Part shown: positions 33,243-43,397 of the stretch, one piece after another
How the letters are laid out: each line of letters opens with the position of its first letter
Numbering within the stretch: position 1 is the first letter of the stretch
Assembly: GCA_023053575.1 (NCBI GenBank)
Contig: JAKZAP010000016.1
Span: 8,366,046 to 8,430,045 of the forward strand
Length of the DNA: 64,000 nt
Origin: Branchinecta lynchi
Taxonomy: Eukaryota; Arthropoda; Branchiopoda; Anostraca; Branchinectidae
Reading direction: 5' to 3'
Position numbers and translations under genes: made by a program
The notes under the pieces: model-generated
Seen by the model: only the letters and a program-made list of their open reading frames with translations
The model's database searches: none
Told to the model about the DNA's origin: nothing

Positions 33243-33601
33243 CCACAAACCCCAAATTTTTTGATGCCCTATGCCAAACGGTGGGTATATCTAGGATACA
33301 ATATTTTTGGATGCCCTATGCCAAACGGTGGGTATATCTAGCGTTTGGCATACCCTATGCCTAACGCTGGATACACTATGCCAAATGCTGGATATGCTTG
33401 GGACCCCGACAGAAACCCAATAAAATACTGATGATTTGAGTGAAGCTCAGAAATCAACCAATCAGAATTCATCCAAAGTGGGGTAGGTTAGGGCAAGGTC
33501 AGGGTTAGAGTAGCCACAGGTATCCAGCCTTATGTATAGGGTGTGCCAAACGCTATAGACCCAGCGTTTGGCATAGGAATTCAAAAATCAGGGGTTTGTG
33601 G
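33243..33601. mobile_element. Foldback MITE with reiterated GCGTTTGGCATAGG
   Basis: The ends CCACAAACCCC and GGGGTTTGTGG are inverted. Inside, CTATGCCAAACG and its complement GCGTTTGGCATA recur at 33272, 33317, 33341 and 33564, allowing multiple hairpins. A diverged copy lies at 58410-58885. Confidence 0.7.
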
Positions 33602-34151
33602 TTGACTGGAACTACATCGATTCCATACTGAACAATACAACAACTGACTGTACAATAGGACAACCGTTTATTTTCAGAACTAAAACGCCCGCAACAGTAC
33701 TCCTATAGCTGAAGAATGTCCGTTTCTCATAAAACTGCGCCATCATTTATTTTTCCCGGCTCAAAATGACGGTTACTCTATCTTGCATTTACCACTCCCG
33801 TGAATTTTCCACTCCATACAGAGAGATAGCAGCCAAACCGACGAAAACGGATATTTCTAAACCATCACAAAAAAGGGTAAACATATTTTAACATTGTGAA
33901 GTATGGGATTTTCGTCGTTGAGACGGAATTACCGAAGTTTGGTAGCTGCTCTGAACAGGTTCCGGCTAACACCCCCCCCCCCCCCACACACAGTGTTAAT
34001 AAAATAAAATATATTTTTTATGACAAGTATACATATAGAGACGAGCGGCTAGCGAACCGCCCGTCACGCGTTCACATTTAACTCGCGTGACTAGGGAAAA
34101 TCCTTAAGTGCTTGCGGTCCAAACTGCAGTTTTCAACAAGATTTCCTATAT
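33602..34151. other. Unassigned region
   Basis: A C-run (33971-33985) and AT-rich sequence. No coding or repeat feature supported. Confidence 0.4.
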
Positions 34152-34232
34152 ATTGATATTCCTTCAGCCCAAGCTGACTGCGCATCATATTTGACGGTGC
34201 AAAACCGATAGGTCAGCTACATTTTATTAGAG
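34152..34232. mobile_element. Solo arm of Mutator-like element (family IV), 9-bp duplication
   Basis: It starts CTTCAGCCCAAGCTGACTGC near its left edge and ends ...TCAGCTACATTTTATTAGAG. TTCCTATAT flanks it at 34143-34151 and 34233-34241. Confidence 0.75.
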
Positions 34233-34971
34233 TTCCTATATCTTGTATTCGGGAGCGGGTCCACCTTGACCCGCTTTGAACCTGTAAGTTACTGGACAGG
34301 TTTAATAACGGGATTAGAACAAAGTATAATCAGGAATAAGACCGTGAAGGTTTCAAGCTTTTACCACACAATGAGTCTCACATTCTACTGGTCGGTTTTT
34401 GCAACTTCGAGTCAAGGCCCGACTTCCTAATTGGTCAGTACTGTCATGATGACTCGGATCAGTTTTCATTGGGTAGGGTGCAATCTCCTAAATGTAACTC
34501 TTAGACTAAGTTCCAACCTACTACTAACACTTACTGGATGATGGTAGCTTTTAATACGGGTAGGTTGGAACCCACCCTTAATGGCAAGCATAGGCTAGTC
34601 TGGAGGTCCGATTGCTAGCTAATTGCACCTATGGTTTACTAGAGAGGACGGAAACGACGAAACACGGCATCTTAACAAAGTGGGCGAAGCGCGCCAACGA
34701 AAAAAGTCATACAAAGTATCTAGAGGCGTTGGGGACTGAGACAATGGGCCATTGCTGCCCTGAGTTTCGTTTTTGCCTACCCCGCAAGGTAATAACAACA
34801 AATCTAGAGGTTGCACTTATCCAATGGAAAATATTCTCACAGCGTCACAGCTATTTAGATACCAGAGCATTACATCCACAGCGCAGGGGGAAATCTGGAA
34901 ATTTGTTTCCCTTCACTGTACTGCTGCTTAATGAGGATGTTTGCTTTACCAAACTACCGAAAATACTCAAC
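34233..34971. other. Unassigned region
   Basis: A 126-residue plus-strand ORF (34612-34992) starts MLANCTYGLLERTETTKHGI, but its C-terminus reads into a MITE. No homology recognised and no splice support. CCGCTTTGAACCTG and neighbours show no repeat ends. Confidence 0.3.
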
Positions 34972-35112
34972 TGTAGAGGAATGCTTATGTGAACAGTTAC
35001 TTTAATGTGAACAGTGCGGTTTCCTGCTAAATGGTAGAATGAAGATCGAAAATACCTATACAGGTGTTCTCAGATGCCCTTAATTACCTACTTTTGCAAA
35101 CTGGTAGTTAAC
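34972..35112. mobile_element. Tc/mariner-type MITE, left half
   Basis: CTGTAGAGGAATGCTTATGT at 34972, then AAATGGTAGAATGAAGATCG, is shared with 18975-19110 and, inverted, 58250-58330. The right terminal repeat is missing. Confidence 0.55.
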
Positions 35113-35830
35113 AGCTTGTGTCCGACACGATTCAGGGATAAAATAACGCTACTAGGTGTAGTGATCTCTTCTGACCTTTCATGGCATGAAAATACAAAGA
35201 CAGTTGTAAAGAAAGCTAACAGCGCTATTCAAATGCTAAAAACACTGACAAAGTTTCGGGTTCCTAAGGACAAGCTAAAGCTAATGTTTTGCTCTTTCAT
35301 CCGACCCTTAGTCGAATATGCTTGTCCGGTTTGGCACTTTGCTCTTACCCAAGACGAAACTGGTAAAATAGAGCGAGTTCAGAAGAGATCGCTGCAAATT
35401 ATCTATGGCGGTTCCCCCCTACCATACTCTTTTTACCTCAAATAATTTAAAATTTAATCCCGTTCTTCCTGCCGCGAAAAACTATGCCGCAACTTTGGCT
35501 CATCCCTTCTCCAGCATCCGACGTACCGTCCATTCCTTCCCCCACCCTTTGTTCCTGTAAGATCTCGTCCCCCCCGAGAAGTGGCTGAAAAGGTTCCCAA
35601 ACTGACCCCAATCTACTGTAACACTATGCGCTACAGTAGAAGCTTTGTGCCGAGCTTCGTAAAGCAGTACAATGCTCTTTAGCACTGTTCTGCCTTGTTA
35701 CTTTTTTTCCTTTTAAATTATCTGTTGACAATTTATTTTATCTTTATTTATGACTTTATTTATGACTACAAAAACATCGTATTTGGGCTCTGCCCACGAG
35801 AGATATGTTTTGCTTTATTATTAAATAAAT
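35113..35830 (+). pseudogene. CR1-like LINE 3' portion
   Basis: The frame to TAA at 35443-35445 has LLGVVISSDLSWHENTKTVV, KFRVPKDKLKLMFCSFIRPL, VEYACPVWHFAL and IERVQKRSLQIIYGGS, the post-catalytic core of CR1/Jockey-superfamily RTs. It breaks off before the final helix. A further piece (CNTMRYSRSFVPSFVKQYNAL) appears at about 35618-35680 in another frame, then an A/T-rich 3' region ending AATAAATTGAAATTGAATT. Confidence 0.75.
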
Positions 35831-36270
35831 TGAAATTGAATTCCACCTCCTAGCACGTCATCTTCTAGGCAGTCGCGTCTCAGACGACACGCCGCAGCAG
35901 AGTCCTCGGTCATGCGCAGCAAGTGCATGAAAATGGCAAAGTCCACTGTCAACAAACGTTCACATAAGCATACATCTACTGTACTCTGACTCAACAAGAT
36001 GATATTTGTCACAGTAATGTTGCGAATACACAATAAGGATTTCCCCCACGGATTTTTGCACTTTCTTCATTAAGCTCAACTTTTCCGTATGGAACTGGTG
36101 ACGGTGCCACAAATCTTGGCAGGAATTCCAGTCCGTGAGCACCGGACCCTGATCGTCTATCCGCACCAGTAATATATTTAAAATAGCACCGTCATCAGTT
36201 AAATGGCGTTCAAAGTGCATAATACGATAAACCGTCGCAAAGAAACCACATAGAAATATGAAAGAAACCT
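35831..36270. other. Unassigned region
   Basis: 36060-36180 resembles 6880-6960. Nothing coding seen. Confidence 0.4.
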
Positions 36271-36882
36271 AAAGGCGTTTTTCCGCGGCACATTTGTGTG
36301 CGCAAACAGAATTTCGTGCCACATACTCGACCCACAAGCTGAACTTGCCACATACTGGACCCACAAGCTGAACTTCGCGGAAACGCATTTGTGTCTGTCA
36401 ACAAGAAACTGATGGATTCCAAGTGACATATTTCTTTCTGTAATGATTATATATTCATATATATTCATATACATATATATTCATATTCATATATATGTAA
36501 GTTATTTTAACCCGTTAAATGTAATGGTCAACACATTTAGTGCCAATTCGGCGCTACGAGTTATGTCAATAAAGCTATATCTATTTTTTTGGCGGCAATT
36601 TCAGATGGTTAAAAGTAAAAATAAAATCCAGATAAAACATCTACAAATAAAACTTCAGGCTGAAGTCCTTACCTTACTGTAACTGAGGGAACCTCAGTTT
36701 ATGTTTATCTACTTGATAAATCAGCTAATTTAACTATTTGGCCATGAACTTGCCACAGAACTTGAATTTCCCGCAAAAATTCGAGCCACAGGTGTGGTCG
36801 CGGAAACACACCAGTGGGCCACATAAACGACCGCGGAACTCTTTTCGAGCCACAAACACTTTGTGTGACCGTGGAAAAACGC
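36271..36882. mobile_element. MITE with GGCGTTTTTCC ends and repeated GAGCCACA
   Basis: Left AAGGCGTTTTTCCGCGGCAC and right GACCGTGGAAAAACGCGTT are imperfect inverted repeats. TAAA on both sides hints at a 3-bp TAA duplication as in PIF/Harbinger. Inside, GAGCCACA/GACCCACA and GCGGAAAC recur. A diverged copy runs 59730-60215. A TATATTCA microsatellite lies at 36447-36497. Confidence 0.55.
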
Positions 36883-36901
36883 GTTAAATATCACAGACAC
36901 C

Positions 36902-37060
36902 TCACTGCTTCTGCGTCTTCTTGGCCCTTGTGGGAGGTTTCTTTGGTTGTTTCGGTGGGCTTGCGTTCTCCGCGGTAAACGCCGGATCGGTTTCCATTTG
37001 GCACTTTCTTTTGTTAGTTCTCTTGTTTCCATCTACGGTAGGTTCAGAGGTAGTGGAAGT
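36902..37060 (-). CDS. Predicted terminal exon, lysine/proline-rich C-terminus
   Basis: On the minus strand the acceptor TATTTATTTTACAG is followed by an open frame reading STSTTSEPTVDGNKRTNKRK, CQMETDPAFTAENASPPKQP and KKPPTRAKKTQKQ, with TGA at 36902-36904. The first exon base completes a codon, so the intron is phase 2. The composition (KK/PP/KR) suggests a nuclear or disordered tail. No upstream exon is found. The phase equals that of exon 3 in J-domain gene B, but no sequence similarity links them. It could also be a chance ORF beside a MITE. Confidence 0.4.
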   Translation of the reverse strand, partial: TSTTSEPTVDGNKRTNKRKCQMETDPAFTAENASPPKQPKKPPTRAKKTQKQ

Positions 37061-37189
37061 ACTGCTGTAAAATAAATAGAAGGTAAAATCCCCTAGAGGT
37101 CTCACTGTTGAGATTACTTAGATTTCAGTTTATGGCGCGAAATTCTACCTAACTTTGAATCCCTGGTTTTGATACTTTTTTTGCCAGAA

Positions 37190-38322
37190 AAAATAGACCA
37201 AAGATCTCGGCGAGATCCCAAAACCTGAGTGACTTCGCCTCTGACTTCGCAAAAGGGTCCGTCTGTCAGCACAGTAACCCTCGAAGGGAATGAGATATTT
37301 TGATGAAACTTGGTGTGGGATTCTTCAAGTCAAGGGAAAGGTCACGTTTGTAGATTGGCCGATAGCTGCATATTTAGGGGAGGGGTTTCAAATTAAGGGG
37401 CGACAAAAATATTTTTTAAAAGCTAAAAGGATAGTTGAATAAGCGGTAAGACGACATGCTGAACCCGAATATGAAAACCATTTTTCTCACTGGACAAGTA
37501 GTTCACCCGGAATCCGGCCAAAACCGGAAAGTTTGCTAAAAGTAAAAGTTTTATCTGAAGTTGATTAGATGTCCGAGTTAGGGGTAAGAAGACATGCTTA
37601 ATCCGAATATGAAAATGATTTTCTCGTCGGAAAAGTAGATCGCCGGGAATCTGGCCAAAACCGGAAAATTTGTCAAGAATAAAATTTTATCTGAAGTTGA
37701 TTAGAGGTTCGATTTAAGGATAGGGAAACATGCTGAATCCGAATATCAACATTATTTTCGCGGCGGACAAGTAGATCGCCCCGAAATCCGGCGAAAACCG
37801 GAAAATTTTTTAAAAGTAAAAATTGTATATGAATTTCATTAGGTGTTCGATTTACGGGTAAGATGACATGCTGAATTCGTCTATGACAATAATTTTCTAC
37901 CTGGACACGTAGCACGCCACGAATTCGGCTGAAATCGAAAAATTTATTAAAAGTTGAAGTTTTATCTGAGGTTAATTAGAGGTTCGAATTAGGGGTAAGG
38001 CAATACGGTGAATCCGTTTTTGAACTTCAATTTTTTGCAAGAAAAGTAGTTCGCCCGGAATCCGGCTGAAACCGGAAATGTAGCAGAAGTAAGGCAGGAA
38101 CCTTCGTCAAAGTGATATGACGCAGACAATAGGGGAAAACACACATGGTGAATCCATATTTGAACTTAGTCTTTTCAGATTATTACCATTTGCCTTAATC
38201 TGTTTCTAAATTTTATTAGTAAAGTGCTCAAGGAGTCTGGCGAAGACTGGACCTCTATAAGACCCGATTGTCTGGATCAAATATGAAATTTTTGGGATCG
38301 CATCGAAACCTTTGGTTTTGTT
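37190..38322 (+). mobile_element. Family II element, copy IIc
   Basis: Core units carry GGTAAGACGACATGCTGAAC and GAATCCGGCCAAAACCGG. The B end TTTTTGGGATCGCATCGAAA, CCTTTGGTTTTGTT closes near 38322. The left end is unusual: AGACCAAAGATCTCGGCGAG then ATCCCAAAAC, which resembles an inverted B end rather than the usual A end. Confidence 0.7.
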
Positions 38323-38734
38323 ATCTATCAGTAACTACGGTAAGTAGGGTGGAACAAGCTCAAAGTTAGCAAATCGATTCCAAATAGCTACTCAATCGAC
38401 CAACAACAGTTTAAACGGCTTGATACAGAAATTATTACCAGTTCCGAACTTGCTGCGTCTTTGATTCTCCGGCAACGCAGTATATAAAATGGTCAAAGAC
38501 AAATGACAAATACTACCTGATAAACACGCCTAAGAACTATTAATAGAACGAACAAAGTACGGCACAAACGAGTTAACATATCTTTCATATCTTTTAGATC
38601 CCTCACTGGCGGCATTTCATTTCATTTCGTTTCATTTTATTCAATAGTAAAAATCTGATTTTTATCAGCATATCACACATCGACATATTAAAAAGGAAAC
38701 AACAAAAACTACAACTGGAAGCTCAAGGTTCATC
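38323..38734. other. Unassigned region
   Basis: No coding or terminal-repeat signal. TTTCATTTCATTTCGTTTCA is a local simple repeat (38618-38640). Confidence 0.4.
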
Positions 38735-39385
38735 ATTCCCAAGGGCCCATAATATTTTTCTTTCACGGGTTTTGCTTACAAACAAATTTCTAGCGGCCTT
38801 AAAGTGCGCATCTTAAGCGCAAAGTGAAAAAAAAAACTTTGGACAAAAATATGTATTTTCATTATCCTCAGGGGTACATGACCATTTGTGGCTCAAGGAT
38901 TTTGCTACAAATGAATTCCTAGCGGCCTTAAAGTGCGCATCTTAACCGCAAAGTGAAAAAAAAATACTTTTGGCCAAAATATACATTTTCACTGTCTACA
39001 AGGGCCCATGATAATCCTTGCCTTAAGGGTTTTGCTCACAAAGGAATTCCTTAAATCAGTTTTCTCCATATCCTGCTACTCCTTCAGCTCAATTTTTACG
39101 TAGTTTCATCCCATCCTTTATTTCTGGTCATATCTTGTAAGTTCATTAGTTAATTTGTTCGTGTCTGTGTATTTCGAAATATTTTATTCCTTTTCTAGCT
39201 TTAAGCTATTTGGAAAATAACCTTGACTGGTTAAAGTACTCATCTAAACCGCAAAGTACAAAATATATTTTTGGGCAAACCATATATTTTGATGATCCCC
39301 AAGGGCCCATGATTTTTTCTTCCTCAAGGTTTTGCTTACCAACGAATTTATAGCCCCTTAAAGTGCAAATCGCCACCGCATAGCG
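38735..39385. repeat. About 127-bp tandem repeat, four units, split by a LINE
   Basis: Each unit has AAGGGCCCATGAT, GGGTTTTGCTTACAAA, GGCCTTAAAGTGCGCATCTT and CGCAAAGTG plus an A run. Units lie near 38745, 38873, 39000 and 39300. The LINE 3' end at 39050-39232 interrupts the array. Confidence 0.75.
39050..39232 (+). pseudogene. LINE 3' end, copy 2
   Basis: It contains CTTCAGCTCAATTTTTACGT, then TAGTTTCATCCCATC and TTTTCTAGCTTTAAGCTATT as in the copies at 31545 and 48998. It is inserted in the 127-bp tandem array. Confidence 0.7.
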
Positions 39386-39911
39386 CACAAATTCTACTCT
39401 CTAAGAGCGTACAAATTGTGCCCTGGGTCTAAGAGCGTATAATTTGTGCCCTGGATTTTTGATGGGTAGTGAGTGAGATCGAAATGAGGGTTGAGGGTTT
39501 TTGTGGTAGTGGTTTGGGAGAGTGGAAGATGAGTATTGTGATGAATGATGGGTGTGCGCGAATGATGATCTGGCGAAAAAGTAAGTGTTAAATTTTGTTT
39601 AGTAGGAATTTAAAATATTTGAAGGATAAGTTTACAATAAGTTTATATTTTATATTTAGTGATTAGGGGGAAGAACAGTAAATGTAATATGGGTTTTAAT
39701 TTTAAAATGTAGGTGACGTAAATAGTTTTAAAGGGGGTGAAAATATATTAAAATTAACGTCACTGAGGGATGGAGGAGTAGCCACAAAAAGTACGGGAAA
39801 TGATTTTCATTGTCTTATATAAATAATATAAAAATAAGTTAAATTAGAAACGATGCTACGGGAAAAAAATTTTATTTTCAGATTAACTTTACTATTTTAA
39901 ATTCTTTTTTC
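39386..39911. other. AT-rich unassigned stretch
   Basis: Includes a short direct repeat of AAGAGCGTA.AA.TTGTGCCCTGG at 39403-39457. No gene recognised. Confidence 0.4.
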
Positions 39912-40190
39912 TTGACTATAATTTTTGTGCGTCTGAAAGCTAAACTGAGAAAACTGATCAGGTCACTTACGGTTCCGAATCCAAATTTTCGGCAAGGTAA
40001 ACGAAAACGCTTCCATTCTCATGGTAGGGCGCCTGGTGGCCCAAAGATTTTCCCAGCTGAACAAAATCGCCAAAGAGCAGGTTCTTCGGGATCTTCACGC
40101 TATGCGTGCAGCGCTCGACTGTCGTCTAGAATGAAGGAGTTTCATAAGGACAACAGGAAATACCTTCGAAGTTTAACCGAAAAGGGTTAA
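39912..40190 (+). CDS. Hypothetical basic ORF, unidentified
   Basis: A 92-residue frame including FRQGKRKRFHSHGRAPGGPK and MKEFHKDNRKYLRSLTEKG, strongly basic. The first half may be intron (a possible acceptor CTGATCAG lies at 39954-39961). I recognise no family. Its end overlaps by 18 bp the minus-strand exon-like segment at 40173-40310, so at most one of the two is likely to be coding there. Confidence 0.25.
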   Translation: MTIIFVRLKAKLRKLIRSLTVPNPNFRQGKRKRFHSHGRAPGGPKIFPAEQNRQRAGSSGSSRYACSARLSSRMKEFHKDNRKYLRSLTEKG

Positions 40191-40310
40191 AGGACCTGTC
40201 TTACCTATAATAGCAACGCGACCTACTTCCATAATCACTCCATAGATTTCTAAACCTGGAGACCCAAATTTCGTACGGTCCACTCTAACGCCTCTAACAA
40301 AACCACGCTG
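40173..40310 (-). CDS. Exon-like segment encoding a 45-residue conserved peptide
   Basis: The minus strand reads QRGFVRGVRVDRTKFGSPGL, then EIYGVIMEVGRVAIIGKTGP, LTLFG and TAA. An AG acceptor (GAGAATCAG) precedes it. A donor-like GTAAGA inside could instead end the exon after VAIIG. A mutated copy at 24612-24743 keeps the same start (ATCAG|CGTGG) and extends to GGTCCTTTAA, so the duplicated unit is about 130 bp. I do not recognise the protein. It could be a host exon copied into repeats or a fragment of an unknown transposon protein. Confidence 0.35.
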   Translation of the reverse strand, partial: QRGFVRGVRVDRTKFGSPGLEIYGVIMEVGRVAIIGKTGPLTLFG

Positions 40311-40598
40311 ATTCTCTCACTTGCCGTATTTTGCTACCTTCGATGTGTATCACGCTGTCGATGGTTATCAGCAAGAAGATTTTCCATCCGAAAAACCGGT
40401 TACGTAAATGGTTTCCCTGTTTTTGCTACAATTCAACGGGTCTCGGAAAAGGCTTAAAACAGCCATAACCGTGGGATATTTTTTGAAAGCACATCCTAGT
40501 TTTAAAGTAGTCAAATATTCTAAGTTGAAGAGTAAATAGTGCGAAAAATAGACCCCTCGCACTATTTACCCTTCAACGCACTTCAAGACCTGACAGTC
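40311..40598. other. Dispersed repeat fragment
   Basis: 40380-40480 matches 20800-20875 in inverted orientation (AACGGGTCTCGGAAAAGGCT / AGCCTTTTCCGAGACCCGTT) and 40545-40580 echoes 20705-20735. No gene. Confidence 0.5.
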
Positions 40599-40601
40599 TA
40601 G

Positions 40602-41022
40602 AGGCGTACTCTCGCCGTTCCCCGCGGACTCCAACTGAGGAGTCCCCGCGTTTTTGTTTGTCCCGGGGACTCACTCCCCGTATTCTCGCGAGTCCCCGCG
40701 GACGGGGAATGCTCTGATTATCATCACCATCATCAAAAAGGACTCCCTTTCAGATTTGGAGGGGAATCAATTTTTGCTGGTGTTGTTGCAATGTAAACTT
40801 ATAATTAAAAATAATCAGAATAAGCAAATCCAAAAGTAAAGTGTCTCCAGACTAATTTCGTCAACTGCATATCTATTTTTCGAACAAAATCCATGCTGGA
40901 AGCATTCATTCCCCGTGTTCTCGCTGTTTCTGTCCGCGGAGTCCGCGTGGAGTGACTCCCTTTATTCTCGCCGTTCCCTTTGATTCCCCGAGGAGTCCTC
41001 GGGGAACGGCGAGAATACGCCT
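40602..41022. mobile_element. 421-bp MITE with TIR and 3-bp duplication, copy 1
   Basis: Left AGGCGTACTCTCGCCGTTCC and right GGAACGGCGAGAATACGCCT are inverted repeats, flanked by TAG (40599-40601 and 41023-41025). The interior has further GC-rich hairpins (GTCCCCGCGGACGGGGA) and an AT-rich core. Copy 2 is at 51071-51486. Confidence 0.85.
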
Positions 41023-41025
41023 TAG

Positions 41026-41211
41026 TTCTACATCACATATTCACCTAAAGAGGCCTGAAAACCCGATAAATGCGTTAGGCTACTCCGTTTGTCCGCCGTT
41101 CTCAGCTAATGTCATCGAATGAACTTTACTTTTCGGATTTGTGATACCTCTATGCGCATGTCCCTCTATGCATGAAATGTTAGCGAGATAAAATGCGAAA
41201 AAATAAACTAA
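41026..41211. other. Spacer before tandem array
   Basis: Nothing recognised. Confidence 0.4.
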
Positions 41212-43160
41212 AAATGGCCGATTCCTTACAAGACATCATTCTCCAACATTTTTGCTGTGACCTTGAACGGCCTTAGCGTCTTTAACCCTGCAAATGCAGG
41301 CTCGTTTGGAAATTCAAAATCTCCGCGCCAGGGCGAATTGTGTGTAGTCGAGCTAGCAGCGCAGATTCTGAATGTCATTACTGGAGAACCCGGTGAAAAA
41401 ACACAAAATCGCTTAGATGGGCCAAAATGTTTCGGTGTATTCAAATATCAGATGAAAAATAAGCTGCCTTTTCAGTTAAACTTAAACGCATAAGCAGCAG
41501 CAGATAGAGTTTCTATCCCAATACTTTAAAATATTCCTCTGAGACTGCTAAGTTTCTATGATTACAATTGCGGAAGAATTAGCGACGAAGAGTGAAGTAA
41601 AATGGCCGATTCCTTGCAAGAGATCATTCTCCGACATTTTTTTCCGACGTGACCTTACGCCCTTAGCGTCTTTAATCCTGCAAATGCAGGCTTGTTTGGA
41701 AATTCAAAATCTCCGCGCCAGGACGAATTGTGTGTTGTCGAGCTAGAAGCGCACATTCTGAACTTCATCCCTGGAGACCCGGGTGAAAAAACACAAAATA
41801 AATTAGAGGGAAAAAATATTTCAGTGTATTCAAATTTCAGATGAAAAAAATAGCTGCCTTTTCCGTTATACTTTAACGCATAAGCGGCAGCAGATACAGT
41901 TTCTATCCCAATACTTTAAAATATTCCCTTGAGACTGCTAAGTTTCTATGATTACAAATGCGGAAGAATTAGCGACGTAGAGTGAAGTAAAATGGCCGAT
42001 TCCTTGCAAGACATCATTCTCCGACATTTTTTTTCGGCGTGACCTTACGCCCTTAGCGTCTTTAATCCTGCAAATGCAGGCTTCTTTGGAAATTCAAAGT
42101 CTCCGCGCCAGGATCAATTGTGTGTTGTCGAGCTAGCAGCGCACATTCTGAACGTCATTCCTGGAGACCCGGGCGAAAAAACACAAAATAGCTTAGAGTG
42201 AAAAAATATTTCAGTGTATTCAAATTTCAGATGAGAAAAATAGCTGCCTTTTCCGTTAAACTTTAACGCATAAGCGGCAGCAGATACAGTTTCTATCCCA
42301 ATACTTCAAAATATTCCTTTGAGACTGCTAAGTTTCCATGATTACAAATGCGGAAGAATTAGCGAAGTAGAGTGAAGTAAAATGGCCGATTCCTTGCAAG
42401 AGATCATTCTCCGACATTTTTTTCCGACGTGACCTTACGCCCTTAGCGTCTTTAATCCTGCAAATGCAGGCTTGTTTGGAAATTCAAAATCTCCGCGCCA
42501 GGACGAATTGTGTGTTGTCGAGCTAGAAGCGCACATTCTGAACGTCATTACTGGAGACCCGGGTGAAAAAACACAAAATCGCTTAGATGGGTCAAAATGT
42601 TTCGGTGTATTCAAATATCAGATGAAAAATAAGCTGCCTTTTCAGTTAAACTTTAACGCATAAGCAGCAGCAGACAGAGTTTCTATCCAAATACTTTAAC
42701 ATATTCCTTTGAGACTGCTAAGTTTCTATGATTAAAAATGCGGAAGAATTAGCGATGTAGAGTGAAGAAAAATGGCCGATTCCATGTAAGACATCATTCT
42801 CCGACATTTTTTTCCGACGTGACCTTACGCCCTTAGCGTCTTTAATCCTGCAAATGCAGGCTTGTTTGGAAATTCAAAATGTCCGCGCCAGGATGAATTG
42901 TGTGTTGTCGAGCTAGACGCGGATATTCTGAACGTCATTACTGGAGGCCCGGGTGAAAAAACACAAAATCGCTTAGATGGGTCAAAATGTTTCTGTGTAT
43001 TCAAATATCAGATGAAAAATAAGCTGCCTTTTCAGTTGAACTTTAACGCATAAACAGCAGCAGATAGAGTTTCTACCCAAATACTTTAACATATTCCTTT
43101 GAGACTGCTAAGCTTCTATGATTAAAAATGCGGAAGAATTAGCGACGTAGAGTGAAGTAG
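41212..43160. repeat. 390-bp tandem array, five units, with a conserved short ORF
   Basis: Units start with AATGGCCGATTCCTT at 41212, 41601, 41991, 42381 and 42771 (period 388-390). Each contains GTGACCTT, then CTTTAATCCTGCAAATGCAG and a frame GNSKSPRQDELCVVELEAHI, LNVITGDPGEKTQNRLDG, KCFGVFKYQMKNKLPFQLNF before a stop. The frame is complete in units 1, 4 and 5 and damaged in 2 and 3. A separate ATG frame MADSLQDIILRHFF starts each unit. The minus strand of unit 1 is also open (72 residues). No known satellite or gene is recognised. Confidence 0.85.
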
Positions 43161-43397
43161 TAAAATACGTGAGACATCTTGGTCTGTACGAGGCCTCTAC
43201 GTCCTCCGACAAAACCGACGAGCGCAGCGTGAAACAATGTCCGACTGAAACCGATTGCGACCCATACCATCTGTACTGGCATATATAATCTAACTACTAG
43301 TCCGGCAAGAAAATTAGTTTCAGATCTCATCGAGTTTACTTCTGAAAAATTTCCAGTTTCCGACAACATGAGTGGGGGGGAGGGGGCGTCCCCCCCC
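43161..43397. other. Spacer after tandem array
   Basis: Short G-run/C-run pair near 43371-43398 (GTGGGGGGGAGGGGGCGTCC). A minus-strand ORF of 76 residues has no recognisable content. Confidence 0.35.

Noticed and set aside
41700..41830. In-frame TGA as a selenocysteine codon in the 390-bp units
   Set aside because: The TGA is created by the 2-nt difference between units and no SECIS-like structure is apparent; frame decay is simpler.
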